From NCBI RefSeq assembly GCF_004564135.1, contig NZ_CP038255.1:156501-220500 (forward strand): a DNA stretch of 64,000 nt. The letters run 5' to 3'. This stretch comes from Terasakiella sp. SH-1. GTDB lineage: Bacteria > Pseudomonadota > Alphaproteobacteria > Rhodospirillales > Terasakiellaceae. A model generated the notes under the pieces. That model made no database searches and was not told the DNA's origin. It saw nothing but the letters and a program-made list of their open reading frames with translations. Each line of letters starts with the position of its first letter. Within the stretch, counting starts at the first letter, position 1. Positions 55,661 through 64,000 of this stretch are shown here, in pieces. Position numbers and translations under genes: made by a program.

Positions 55661-56612
55661 AACTTGGGGTGAGCAACACGGTGCGGATCAGTTCAGGCTG
55701 ACCGCTGGTATTGGTTTTTGAGAAAATCCGTTTTAAATAGGTCCGGGCCGACCCTTCGGTAATGCCCTGAATAGGGGCGGCTTCCTGTAACGAATAGCCT
55801 TGAATAATCAGGCGTAAAAGCTGGGCTTCTGATGGGGCCAGGTCGTAGAGGTCTTGCAGGTTCTCCACACTGGGGGGATTGTGTTTTTCCGGGTCTGCAA
55901 CCAACATCAACACCTTGCCATCAATGGACGAAATGATGATGCGCAGGGAGGTTTCACTGCTGTTTCGTTCAAGGGACAGGGCGGTTTCAGTCTCAATGCC
56001 ATTGGCAATGGCGTCTTGCAGTTCGTTTCTGTTGGTGCTGGACAGGCTACGAATAAAGTTGCCGCTATCAAGGGAGAGCCCATCTTGTTCGCTACAGATT
56101 TCAGCAGCAAACTGATTGAGGTGGAGAACACGGGCATCTGTATCACAAATGATCACACCAACTTGCAGGCGATCCAGTACATGCAGGCCAATTTCGGCAC
56201 TTTGGGCATTTGGGGATTTCAGGGCCTCAAAACGGTTCAGGCAGTCCTCAATTCCCCTGCCAAGGTCAGCTGCCGGGCAAGGTTTTGTATAAAAACGGAA
56301 AATGGGTGTTTTATTGATAATATCCATTGCCGTATTCAGGTCAGCCGTTCCTGTCAGCATGACATATTGGGTGGAAGCATCAATATCGTTGAGATGGGTT
56401 GCCAGTTGCAGGCCATTGATCTTTGGCATTTTCAGGTCGGTGACGACAACATGAAAGGGAGCCTCTTTTTGCATTTCAATGGCTTTTTCCGGTGAAGATT
56501 CAAACGTCATTTCCCAGTCATTGCGATGGGAACGCATAAAGCCGCGACGCAATGCCTCCAGCAAGAGGGCATCATCATCAACAAACAGAATGCGGGGTTT
56601 GATCTCTTCCAT
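55650..56612 (-). CDS. Response regulator with PAS-like domain and LuxR-type helix-turn-helix
   Basis: 320 residues. The receiver has ILFVDDDALLLEALRRGF, acceptor Asp in VVVTDLKMPKINGL and FYTKPCPAADL. A PAS-like middle part occupies about 145-240 (RLQVGVIICDTDARVLHLNQ), and a GerE/LuxR-type helix-turn-helix lies at the end (APSEAQLLRLIIQGYSLQEAA, ITEGSARTYLKRIFSKT). AGGAGA precedes the ATG. The semi-palindrome at 56667-56685 lies 55 bases upstream, in the spacer shared with the periplasmic binding protein gene, so it probably regulates itself and its divergent neighbour. Confidence 0.88.
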   Translation of the reverse strand: MEEIKPRILFVDDDALLLEALRRGFMRSHRNDWEMTFESSPEKAIEMQKEAPFHVVVTDLKMPKINGLQLATHLNDIDASTQYVMLTGTADLNTAMDIINKTPIFRFYTKPCPAADLGRGIEDCLNRFEALKSPNAQSAEIGLHVLDRLQVGVIICDTDARVLHLNQFAAEICSEQDGLSLDSGNFIRSLSSTNRNELQDAIANGIETETALSLERNSSETSLRIIISSIDGKVLMLVADPEKHNPPSVENLQDLYDLAPSEAQLLRLIIQGYSLQEAAPIQGITEGSARTYLKRIFSKTNTSGQPELIRTVLLTPSFKE

Positions 56613-56666
56613 GTAATCTCCTTTTTTGCCACAGATTAGCGCATAAAATCAGAAACTCAAGACCTG

Positions 56667-56685
56667 CTGTCCCCATTTGGGAATA
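56667..56685. promoter_or_regulatory. GTCCCC(AT)4GG-type semi-palindrome in the divergent spacer
   Basis: CTGTCCCCATTTGGGAATA matches GTCCCCATWTRGGRRTA. It lies 55 bases before the LuxR-type regulator ATG on one side and 75 bases before the chosen start of the binding protein gene on the other. Confidence 0.5.
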
Positions 56686-56759
56686 GAATTTCATTCATAA
56701 ACTACAGAAACTGTTCCATGCTCTATATGGATATTGTGCCCAAGAAAGGTGTCGGAAGA

Positions 56760-57941
56760 ATGGAAAGATTTAAAAGAATTTATATCACCTTGATATTATT
56801 CATCTTCTTTTATTCTTTTTCAGCTGGCGCCAATCCTGTCTTTATCGGTTTGGATGCAGATATGAGTTCTGGGTCTGCGCGTTCCGGCATTGCAATTCAG
56901 CGGGGAATTGAAATTGCTCTTGAAGAAATTAACTCTAAAGGCGGTGTTTTAGGGCGTCCTTTGCAATTATTGGTCAAAGATCATCATGGGAATCCTGCCC
57001 GAGGGGCCGATAATATTGATGATTTTGCCAAAATTGATGATCTGGTGGCCGTGGTTGGGGGATTGCATACCCCCGTTGCCTTATATGAATTAAAGAATAT
57101 TCATGTTCATAAAATGATTTACCTGTCCCCTTGGGCGGCAGGGACACCGGTTGTGGAAAATGGTTATCGCCCCAATTATGTCTTTCGCCTGTCTGTGCGT
57201 GATGAATATGCCGGGGGGTTTTTGGTTGAAAAAGCCCTGGCACGTGGATTCAAACGCATTGCTCTGGCATTGGAAAATACCGGCTGGGGACGTTCGAATG
57301 AACGGGCGATGAAGGCGGCTTTGGAAGCCAAGGGGATACGCCCGGTTGCACTGTCGTGGTTTCATTGGGGAACAGCCACGGCTGCGGATGCTTTAAACGA
57401 TGTGATGAAATCAAAGCCGGAGGCGATTTTGCTGGTGGCCAATGCACCGGAAGGTATGGCAATTGTTGAAGCCATGGCTGCACGCCCGGAACATGAACGC
57501 ATTCCCATCCTGTCGCACTGGGGGATTACCGGGGGGACTTTTTTTGATGCGGCCAAACAGGCCATTGCCAAAACCGATCTGACATTCCTGCAAACCTATT
57601 CCTTTATTGATCGCCAGAAAGAGTCTAAAGCCCAACATGTGATCAATGCATATTTACAACGCTATCGTGATGTGAAAGATGTGCGTTCCATTTTTGCCCC
57701 TGTGGGAACGGCTCATGCGTATGACTTGACCCATTTGTTGGCGCGTGCCATTGAAAAAGCCGGATCGACGGATCGTCCCTCTATTCGCACGGCCTTGGAA
57801 AGCTTGCCTACCTATCATGGTTTGGTCCGGGTATATAACCCGCCGTTTTCAGATCAAAAACATGATGCACTGGATGTGGGGGATTTTAACCTGTCCCAGT
57901 TTGCCCCAGATGGTGCGATTGAGCATCTGCGCCTGGAGTAG
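56760..57941 (+). CDS. Periplasmic ligand-binding protein (LivJ/Peripla_BP_6 type)
   Basis: About 393 residues from ATG at 56760, giving a signal peptide (MERFKRIYITLILFIFFYS, cleavage near SAGA); an ATG at 56718 would add 14 residues without a ribosome binding site. The fold is shown by FIGLDADMSSGSARSGIAIQRG, INSKGGVLGRPLQLLVKDHHGNPARG and VAVVGGLHTPVALYELK. No ABC transporter genes follow; the next gene is a membrane histidine kinase three bases on. It therefore probably presents a ligand to that kinase rather than supplying a transporter. Confidence 0.85.
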   Translation: MERFKRIYITLILFIFFYSFSAGANPVFIGLDADMSSGSARSGIAIQRGIEIALEEINSKGGVLGRPLQLLVKDHHGNPARGADNIDDFAKIDDLVAVVGGLHTPVALYELKNIHVHKMIYLSPWAAGTPVVENGYRPNYVFRLSVRDEYAGGFLVEKALARGFKRIALALENTGWGRSNERAMKAALEAKGIRPVALSWFHWGTATAADALNDVMKSKPEAILLVANAPEGMAIVEAMAARPEHERIPILSHWGITGGTFFDAAKQAIAKTDLTFLQTYSFIDRQKESKAQHVINAYLQRYRDVKDVRSIFAPVGTAHAYDLTHLLARAIEKAGSTDRPSIRTALESLPTYHGLVRVYNPPFSDQKHDALDVGDFNLSQFAPDGAIEHLRLE

Positions 57942-57944
57942 ACA

Positions 57945-59792
57945 ATGAGCGTCAAGACACGGGCACCTTCCATTTTTATTTATCCTTTGCGCTATGTGTT
58001 GCCCATTGGGGTGGTGTTGATGGTCGCCCTGTGGTTTGGGGGAAGTCGTTATCTGGAAATGGTGTTGCGTGATCAGCTGGGCCAATATATTCAGGAAATC
58101 GGTATTCTGGAAACCGACAGCATTCAGGAACGTCTTGATGATGTGCATGAATTTGCCCGTTCCATTGCAGAAAATGAATTGACCATTAACGGGATCATCG
58201 ACCTTCAGGGGAATTCGTCTTATTTGCCGGCCTTTTTTCGTTCCTTATCCCTGCCGGCCTCATCCAAGGCACAACTTTATTTGGTGGATTATCGGGGGCG
58301 CCTGATTGCATCGCATAAGGCGGGGCCTGCTGATATGAGCAATGTGCCCAGCTATTATGATATGGAAACCCTGATTATTGACACGTTCGGGATTGTGATG
58401 GTGCAGCCGATTTATTATGGCAGCAGTGCAGAAGGGGCCATTGTGGTGAAATATCCACCGGAAGCCTTTGCTGAATTGTTTGAGCGCAACACGTTTAATA
58501 ATGAACTTTTCATTGTGAACGGGGAAAACCGGGTGATCTATAGCACGAACCCGAAGCTGGCGAAATATGGCAGTTTTGCACCTAAGGAAATTGAAGGCTG
58601 GGTGCAGGTTCAGAACAAATTGTTGGTCAATAATACCGGGGTGATTGTCGCAAGCTCGGTTGATGAAGCCACTCGTTTATTGCGTACTTTCCAGATTGTG
58701 CAGCTTGCGGGGTTGATCCTGTTTCTGTCTCTGGCAGTTGGACTGGTTGTCTTATGTGCCTATTTGATTTCCCGCCCCCTTGAGGGTTTTGCCAAGAGCA
58801 TTGCTTCTGTGCGGGATATGGGCGGATTGAATATGCGTTTGAAGACGGAAGGGCCAAAAGAGATTGTGCGTTTTGCCGAAGCCTTTAACCATATGGCTGA
58901 AGAGCTGGAAGCGGCCCTGAAAGAACAAACCTCGCTGGCAAAGGAATTACAGCAGGCCCAGAAACTGGAAGCCATCGGCCAGTTGGCAGGGGGCATTGCC
59001 CATGAAATCAACACACCCTCGCAATATATCGGGGATAATTTGCGCTTTTTACTTGATAGTGAGAAAGACCTGATTGCCTTGTTGATGCAAACCATTGCCT
59101 TGAAAGAAGAATGTCGCATGCATGGTTATTGTGAACAACGGGTTGCTGAAATTGATAAAATGATTGCCGAAGTTGATCTGGATTTCTTGTTGGAAGAAAC
59201 CTCTTTGGCGACAGAACAGTCATTGAACGGTATTCGCCAAATTTCAAAAATTGTTTTGGCGATGAAAGAATTTTCACACCCCGGTTCGAAAGAGAAAAAG
59301 CATGTGGATTTGAACCGGGCACTACAAACAACCCTGACCGTTTCCAAAAATGAATGGAAAAACCTGGCAACCGTAAAAGAACAATTCGATGAAAAACTGC
59401 CCGCTGTGAAATGCCATGCCGGAGAAATCAATCAGGTCTTCTTGAATTTGATCGTAAATGCATCACATGCAATTGAAGAGGCAGAGCGGGGAATGGATGG
59501 TGAAATCACCATTAAAACACAAAAAATCGGGGATATGGTGGAGATCAGCGTGAAGGATAATGGATGTGGCATTAAGGCACAAAATCAGGATCGCGTTTTT
59601 AATCCGTTTTTTACAACAAAAGAAGTGGGGCGTGGGACAGGGCAGGGGCTGTCATTGTCACATGATATTATTGTGAATAAACATCAGGGAAGTTTGTCAT
59701 TTGAAACGCAAGAAGGGGAGGGGAGTACCTTTATTGTGCGTTTGCCATATCAGGGGGGCAATGGCAAAGGGCAGGAGGCAAGTAATGGTTAA
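57945..59792 (+). CDS. Membrane sensor histidine kinase with periplasmic sensor domain and HAMP
   Basis: 615 residues: membrane helices at about 14-32 and 248-272, a periplasmic domain of about 215 residues of Cache-like appearance (AQLYLVDYRGRLIASH, NELFIVNGENRVIYS), and a HAMP domain. The kinase core shows GGIAHEINTPSQYIGDNLRFL, a long helical insert, NLIVNASHAIEEA, DNGCGIK and GRGTGQGLSLS. Its core is clearly paralogous to that of the kinase at 60985. It probably reads the periplasmic binding protein encoded just upstream. The stop overlaps the second FIST gene by eight bases. Confidence 0.9.
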   Translation: MSVKTRAPSIFIYPLRYVLPIGVVLMVALWFGGSRYLEMVLRDQLGQYIQEIGILETDSIQERLDDVHEFARSIAENELTINGIIDLQGNSSYLPAFFRSLSLPASSKAQLYLVDYRGRLIASHKAGPADMSNVPSYYDMETLIIDTFGIVMVQPIYYGSSAEGAIVVKYPPEAFAELFERNTFNNELFIVNGENRVIYSTNPKLAKYGSFAPKEIEGWVQVQNKLLVNNTGVIVASSVDEATRLLRTFQIVQLAGLILFLSLAVGLVVLCAYLISRPLEGFAKSIASVRDMGGLNMRLKTEGPKEIVRFAEAFNHMAEELEAALKEQTSLAKELQQAQKLEAIGQLAGGIAHEINTPSQYIGDNLRFLLDSEKDLIALLMQTIALKEECRMHGYCEQRVAEIDKMIAEVDLDFLLEETSLATEQSLNGIRQISKIVLAMKEFSHPGSKEKKHVDLNRALQTTLTVSKNEWKNLATVKEQFDEKLPAVKCHAGEINQVFLNLIVNASHAIEEAERGMDGEITIKTQKIGDMVEISVKDNGCGIKAQNQDRVFNPFFTTKEVGRGTGQGLSLSHDIIVNKHQGSLSFETQEGEGSTFIVRLPYQGGNGKGQEASNG

Positions 59793-60984
59793 AATTGCAA
59801 CAGCGGGCAATACGCATTCTGATACGTTAAAGGCATTGGAAAGTGCTGTTCAAGAATTGCGTCGTGAGCTTGGGGCCAAGCCGAAATATGTCATGGTGCA
59901 AATGAATGCTGCGCTGGATGCAGATCTTGTTCGAACGTACTTACATCAAATGTGGCCCCAGTGTCATGTTCATGGGGCAACATCCTGTTTGGGGACGATC
60001 ACTGATAAAGGGGTGATGAGTGCCCCGGATGGCGGGTTGGCACTGTATGGTGTAGCTGATGATGAGTCTTCTTACGGGGTTGGGTTTTGTGATGCGTCCC
60101 TCAATATGAAACAGGCTGCCGTTGATGCCTTGCACCTTGCCTTAACCCAGATTGATCGGGAAGGAGAAATGCCGGATTTGGTTTGGACCACCTGCAGTCC
60201 GGGTTCAGAAGAAGAGGCATTGGAGGGATTGCAGGGGGTTCTGGGGCAGGATATTCCGATTATCGGCGGGTCGTGTGCCGATAATGAAATTGCCGGAAAC
60301 TGGTCGTTATTTAATCAGCATGGCGGGGCTCAAAATGGATGTGTGGTAACAGCCATTTTCAGTGAAAATGCTATGGGGAACAGCTTTCAAAGTGCCTATA
60401 TTCCCACAGATACATCTGCCACGATTACATCCAGCGACAAGCGTATTGTCAAAGAACTGGACCATCAACTGGCCGGGGAGGTTTATGCACGTTGGACAGG
60501 GATAGATTTAAAGGCAGGGCGTGAAGACAGTCTCAATATTTTGGGGCAGACAACCTTGGCTCCCCTTGGGCGGCGTGTCGGAGATTTAAGCGGGGCAGAT
60601 ATGTATTTGATGTCTCATCCAGAAACCATTACCCCGGAAGGGTATCTGACCCTTTTTACAGATGTGGAAGAGGGGCAGATCGTTACCTTGATGAGTGGCA
60701 ACAAGGACATGTTGCTGAACCGGGCTTCGCGTGTTTGTGAATTTGCCAGAAATATTGCCGATATTTCCACAGATCAGATTGCCGGGTCGATTATTGTTTA
60801 TTGTGCGGGCTGCATGTTGACTGTCCGTGATGATTTGGAAGAGCTTCACAAGCGGATTACCCAAACGCTGGGCGGGAAGCCTTTCATGACGGCTTTTACC
60901 TTTGGCGAACAAGGCCAGGTGATTGCCGGAGAGAACTGTCATGGTAATTTGATGGTGTCTTCCTTGATGTGGGGGCAGTCTTAA
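59785..60984 (+). CDS. FIST domain sensory protein, second copy
   Basis: 399 residues from ATG at 59785, preceded by GCAGGAGG; a longer reading frame to 59701 runs in the kinase gene and is not used. Motifs parallel the first copy: GATSCLGTITDKGV, TCSPGSEEEALEGL, IPIIGGSCADNEIAGNWSL and IVYCAGCMLTV. It is overlapped by the upstream kinase and its stop is directly followed by the ATG of the next kinase, so it is flanked by two possible partners. Confidence 0.9.
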   Translation: MVKIATAGNTHSDTLKALESAVQELRRELGAKPKYVMVQMNAALDADLVRTYLHQMWPQCHVHGATSCLGTITDKGVMSAPDGGLALYGVADDESSYGVGFCDASLNMKQAAVDALHLALTQIDREGEMPDLVWTTCSPGSEEEALEGLQGVLGQDIPIIGGSCADNEIAGNWSLFNQHGGAQNGCVVTAIFSENAMGNSFQSAYIPTDTSATITSSDKRIVKELDHQLAGEVYARWTGIDLKAGREDSLNILGQTTLAPLGRRVGDLSGADMYLMSHPETITPEGYLTLFTDVEEGQIVTLMSGNKDMLLNRASRVCEFARNIADISTDQIAGSIIVYCAGCMLTVRDDLEELHKRITQTLGGKPFMTAFTFGEQGQVIAGENCHGNLMVSSLMWGQS

Positions 60985-62370
60985 ATGACGGAAACCATCG
61001 TTCTTCTGGAATCAATTGCAGAACTTGAACATCTTCGCCAGCATGAAATCCAAAAAGTGCAAGAAAAAGATGCTCAGCTGACAGCGGTGTCAAAACTGTT
61101 GGACCTGTTTAATGAGGATGAGGGGCAACTGAAGGGCTTTCTCAATATCTTACGAGATATTTTTCATGCTGATTGTGTTTCCTTATATGAGGAAAAAGAA
61201 GAGGGGCAGCTCAGTGTACGCACAACATTTCAAGGCGCAGATGATACCCATGTGGCCCCTTGTGAAGGATGCGCTATTTATAAAAAATCCCTGTCCGGGC
61301 GATGTGTCAATATTCCCGATACGTCCAAGTTTTCTTGTGTGAAAGAGCAGACCTGCACGCTTTTACATGATATCCATGCATCATTACTGATTTCTGGAAT
61401 TCAGCATCAGGACGTACATTATGGCTTATTTATCGAACGGGCCGGTGGCAAACCTTTTAGTCGATCCGAACTTGGGATGTTTCAGGGGCTGCTGCCTATT
61501 TTGAAACAGGCCATTTCCATTTCTGTTGTGCGTCAGGAAAAAAATCACTTGTTGAGCGAGTTGAGAAACGCACAAAAACTGGAGGCTGTGGGCCATCTTG
61601 CGGGGGGGATTGCCCATGAAATTAATACGCCGTCCCAATATATCGGGGATAATTTACATTTCCTGAAAGAAGGGGCTGAAGACATCAGCAAGGTTTTGGA
61701 ACTTGCTGTTACCTTGTCCAATGCCTGTTCTCAGGCAAAGGTTTGCGCCGATGAAAATCAGCAATTGCGCCATATGCTGGAAGAAAGCGATGTTGCCTTT
61801 TTGATGGAAGAAATCCCTCAGGCGATTGATCAGTCCATTGTCGGGATACAGCAAATTGCAAAGATTGTACTGGCGATGAAGGAATTCTCCCACCCCGGTG
61901 TGAAAGACAAGGTTCCCATGGATATCAACCGGGCAATTCAGACCACATTAACTGTTTCGCGCAATGAATGGAAAAATGTGGCAAAAGTTGAGACGGACCT
62001 TGATGAGCAGATCGGTCCGATCACCTGTTTGGTTGCAGAGATTAACCAGGTGATTTTGAATCTTATCGTGAATGCGGTTCATGCGATTGAAGATACAGGG
62101 CAGGAACGACTCGGTCATATCAAGATTGCGACCAAACGTTTGGAAGATCGTGTTGAGGTTCGTGTCTCAGATGATGGCAGCGGCATTGACCCTGAACATC
62201 AAGACCATGTATTTACACCTTTTTATACGACCAAGGATGTGGGCAGGGGAACGGGGCAGGGGCTGGCTTTGGCACGCGATATTATTGTGAATAAACATAA
62301 GGGGAGTCTGTTTTTCGAAACAGAGGTTGGCGTGGGAACAACTTTTATTATTCAATTACCTATTGTCTAA
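60985..62370 (+). CDS. Sensor histidine kinase with GAF-like domain
   Basis: 461 residues, soluble. A GAF-like domain occupies about 35-185 with a run of cysteines (CEGCAIYKKSLSGRC, CVKEQTC) that could bind metal or respond to redox (inference). The kinase core has GGIAHEINTPSQYIGDNLHFL, NLIVNAVHAIEDT, DDGSGID and GRGTGQGLALA. The start codon directly follows the TAA of the FIST gene. It lacks a receiver or HPt domain; the HDOD regulator that follows after a putative operator is a plausible phosphoacceptor. Confidence 0.9.
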   Translation: MTETIVLLESIAELEHLRQHEIQKVQEKDAQLTAVSKLLDLFNEDEGQLKGFLNILRDIFHADCVSLYEEKEEGQLSVRTTFQGADDTHVAPCEGCAIYKKSLSGRCVNIPDTSKFSCVKEQTCTLLHDIHASLLISGIQHQDVHYGLFIERAGGKPFSRSELGMFQGLLPILKQAISISVVRQEKNHLLSELRNAQKLEAVGHLAGGIAHEINTPSQYIGDNLHFLKEGAEDISKVLELAVTLSNACSQAKVCADENQQLRHMLEESDVAFLMEEIPQAIDQSIVGIQQIAKIVLAMKEFSHPGVKDKVPMDINRAIQTTLTVSRNEWKNVAKVETDLDEQIGPITCLVAEINQVILNLIVNAVHAIEDTGQERLGHIKIATKRLEDRVEVRVSDDGSGIDPEHQDHVFTPFYTTKDVGRGTGQGLALARDIIVNKHKGSLFFETEVGVGTTFIIQLPIV

Positions 62371-62382
62371 GAGCGATCAAGG

Positions 62383-62404
62383 CTTGTCCCCATATGGGGG
62401 TATA
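62383..62404 (+). promoter_or_regulatory. GTCCCC(AT)4GG-type semi-palindrome upstream of the HDOD regulator
   Basis: CTTGTCCCCATATGGGGGTATA is the most symmetrical of the three copies, with a perfect 12-base core CCCCATATGGGG. It lies 52 bases before the ATG of the HDOD response regulator gene and 12 bases after the upstream kinase stop. Confidence 0.55.
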
Positions 62405-62455
62405 CAATTAAAGTAGAATATGAAATCCTGTATATATAAATGAAGAAGGGTCATC

Positions 62456-63667
62456 ATGGATAAGAAGCCACATATTTTGTTTGTCGACGATGAAAGCAAC
62501 ATCTTGATGGGCTTGCGTCGTGGGTTGCATGGCAAGCGGAAGAAATGGCAAATGAGCTTTTGCGAAAGTGGCCGTGATGCTTTGGCATTGATGGAAAATG
62601 AAACCATTGATGTGATTGTCAGTGATATGCGGATGCCGCAAATGGATGGTGCGCAGTTATTGGAAGAGGTCTGTAAAATTTCACCCGATACGGCCCGTGT
62701 TGTCTTGTCTGGTTATTCAAAAGATGAAACCATCCTTAAGGTCGTAGGGGCTGCACATCAGTATCTTGCCAAGCCATGTGATTTTGATTTGTTGGAAGAT
62801 ACGCTGGAGCGGTTAATCACTTTTCGCGCCAATATGGTTAAGTATGAGGTCCGCGAACGGATTACAAAGATGAAGTCTTTGCCCAGTCTGCCGGAGATCT
62901 ATCACGAACTGATGGCGGAGCTGGAAAACGATTATTCCACCAATAAATCAATCGCGGCGATTATGGAAAAAGATGTGGGCATGAAGGCTCAGGTCTTGAA
63001 AGTATGCAATTCAGCCTTTTTTGGTTTGCCGCAACGGGTCAATGATCTTTCTGCTGCTGTCAGCCTGTTAGGGTTGGATACACTCAAAAGCATGTCATTA
63101 CTGAGTGGGGTGTTTTCGTCTTTTGAAGGCAGTGCACAGGAAATTGTGGTGTTGGAAAATATCTGTAATGAAAGTATGCAGATTTCACTTGTGGCTCAAA
63201 GGGTAGCCAAAGAACTGGAATTTGATCAGATGGATTGTGATCAGGCAGGCTGTGCGGGAACACTGTCTCATGTCGGGTCACTTTTAATGGCGATTTCCTG
63301 GCCGAAGGAATTTAAGCAGGCCATGGTTTTATCTGTGCAAAAAAACAAGCCTGTTCAGGACGTTGAGAAAGTTATTTTAGGGGTCGATCATGCCTGGGTC
63401 GGGGCATATTTTCTGGGGTTATGGGGTTTTTCTTTTCCGGTATGCGAAGCCGTCGCCTACCAACATAATCCAAAAAATTGCCCGGATGTACCGCAGCCGA
63501 TTTTGGCGGCTTTATATCTTGCCCATGAATTGATGGAATTTTCACATTCGGATCAGCCGAATTTTGAAGAGTTTGCTGATACTCTTGATCAAGAGTTTTT
63601 AAGTCAGCAAAAAATCGACATTTCATCTTTGAAGTGGGAAGACATTCTGGCCTTAAATTCCAACTAA
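62456..63667 (+). CDS. Response regulator with HDOD output domain
   Basis: 403 residues. The receiver has ILFVDDESNILMGLRRGL, acceptor Asp in VIVSDMRMPQMDG and LAKPCDFD. An HDOD domain occupies about 145-340 (LPSLPEIYHELMAEL, IMEKDVGMKAQVLKVCNSAFFGLPQ, AVSLLGLDTLKSM). HDOD is a non-catalytic HD relative that usually acts in signalling complexes. AGAAGGG precedes the ATG at good distance. The next regulator gene begins ten bases after its stop. Confidence 0.9.
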   Translation: MDKKPHILFVDDESNILMGLRRGLHGKRKKWQMSFCESGRDALALMENETIDVIVSDMRMPQMDGAQLLEEVCKISPDTARVVLSGYSKDETILKVVGAAHQYLAKPCDFDLLEDTLERLITFRANMVKYEVRERITKMKSLPSLPEIYHELMAELENDYSTNKSIAAIMEKDVGMKAQVLKVCNSAFFGLPQRVNDLSAAVSLLGLDTLKSMSLLSGVFSSFEGSAQEIVVLENICNESMQISLVAQRVAKELEFDQMDCDQAGCAGTLSHVGSLLMAISWPKEFKQAMVLSVQKNKPVQDVEKVILGVDHAWVGAYFLGLWGFSFPVCEAVAYQHNPKNCPDVPQPILAALYLAHELMEFSHSDQPNFEEFADTLDQEFLSQQKIDISSLKWEDILALNSN

Positions 63668-63677
63668 GGAGGATGGC

Positions 63678-64000
63678 ATGACAGAGAAACTGCTGATCAT
63701 TGATGATGATGTGAATTTGCTAAGTGGGTTAAAACGGCAATATCATAAACGGTTTAACGTGCTGACTGCTGAAGGTGGGGCACAAGGGCTGGAGCTTCTG
63801 AAAGAAAACCCGGATATTGGTGTGGTGGTCACTGATATGCGTATGCCCGAAATGGATGGGCTGGAAACCCTGAAACATATTCGTGAAATTTCCCCAGATG
63901 TGGTGCGTATTATGTTGACGGGTAATGCCGATCAGCAAACGGCGATTGATGCGGTGAATGAAGGGGCGATTTTTCGTTTTTATTGTAAACCCTGTGAAGC
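63678..64000 (+). CDS. Response regulator, 5' part (3' end outside window)
   Basis: The first 107 residues of a receiver domain are seen: LLIIDDDVNLLSGLKRQY, acceptor Asp in VVVTDMRMPEMDGL, and FRFYCKPCE. It is preceded by AAGGAGG and starts ten bases after the HDOD gene, so it is in the same operon. The output domain lies beyond the window; regulators opening this way often carry HD-GYP or histidine kinase modules, but this cannot be decided here. Confidence 0.85.
   Translation, partial: MTEKLLIIDDDVNLLSGLKRQYHKRFNVLTAEGGAQGLELLKENPDIGVVVTDMRMPEMDGLETLKHIREISPDVVRIMLTGNADQQTAIDAVNEGAIFRFYCKPCE

Overview
The window looks like chromosomal DNA from an alphaproteobacterium, most likely a marine or aquatic Rhodospirillales-type organism. 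This is inferred from moderate GC by eye, a complete hup/hyp [NiFe]-hydrogenase locus of the proteobacterial uptake type with a hydrogen-sensing HupUV/HupT/HupR branch, and an unusual density of PAS/FIST/two-component signalling genes. No RNA gene, CRISPR array, complete insertion sequence or phage gene was seen. About 52 protein genes account for nearly all of the sequence.

Layout. (1) 1-1909: the 3' end of a large RTX-type secreted protein with W/DG-rich repeats and a 108-bp exact duplication, then a terminator and a 56-residue helix-turn-helix ORF. (2) 2309-8624, minus strand: a tightly overlapping four-gene operon. It encodes a periplasmic-binding-protein/beta-sandwich/MscS channel fusion, a GAF protein with an NKFDE-like motif, a cyclic-nucleotide-binding-domain/SLC13 transporter fusion and an anchored ABC_sub_bind protein. 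I consider it the best candidate for an undescribed (ligand- and cyclic-nucleotide-gated) membrane system. (3) 8804-18275, plus strand: a 1781-residue hybrid kinase with six PAS domains, an HD-GYP response regulator, a CheY-like protein, a CheC/CheX-like phosphatase, a kinase-less PAS protein and a further response regulator. (4) 18295-29579, minus strand: an envelope/proteolysis cluster (caspase-like protease, lipoproteins, methyl-accepting chemotaxis protein, OmpR-type two-component pair, TPR/trypsin-like protease, DUF4384-like, TPR lipoprotein, LPP20 lipoprotein, small secreted protein). Its four transcription units each carry a direct repeat of the form CTKACR-N5-CTGACA (one deviation) 44 to 59 bases upstream of their first gene, so they look like one regulon of the encoded response regulator.

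(5) 29662-48849, minus strand: hupS-hupL-hupC, hupD-F-G-H-I-J-K, hypA-B-C-D-E, hupR-T-U-V and hypF. The small subunit has the six proximal-cluster cysteines of oxygen-tolerant enzymes. Sigma-54 type -24/-12 elements lie about 55 bases upstream of hupS and again upstream of hupD, just past a terminator that ends hupSLC. HupR is an NtrC-type activator with GAFTGA, so HupUV, HupT, HupR and sigma-54 form a coherent hydrogen-responsive circuit.

(6) 49153-64000, mostly plus strand: a sensory island. It starts with a LuxP homologue that keeps the known AI-2 contact residues, followed by response regulators, two FIST-protein/histidine-kinase modules, a periplasmic binding protein next to a membrane kinase, an HDOD response regulator and the start of another response regulator. 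A shared semi-palindrome, GTCCCCATWTRGGRRTA, precedes three transcription units here and lies directly upstream of a REC-LuxR-type regulator gene, the obvious candidate for the protein that binds it.
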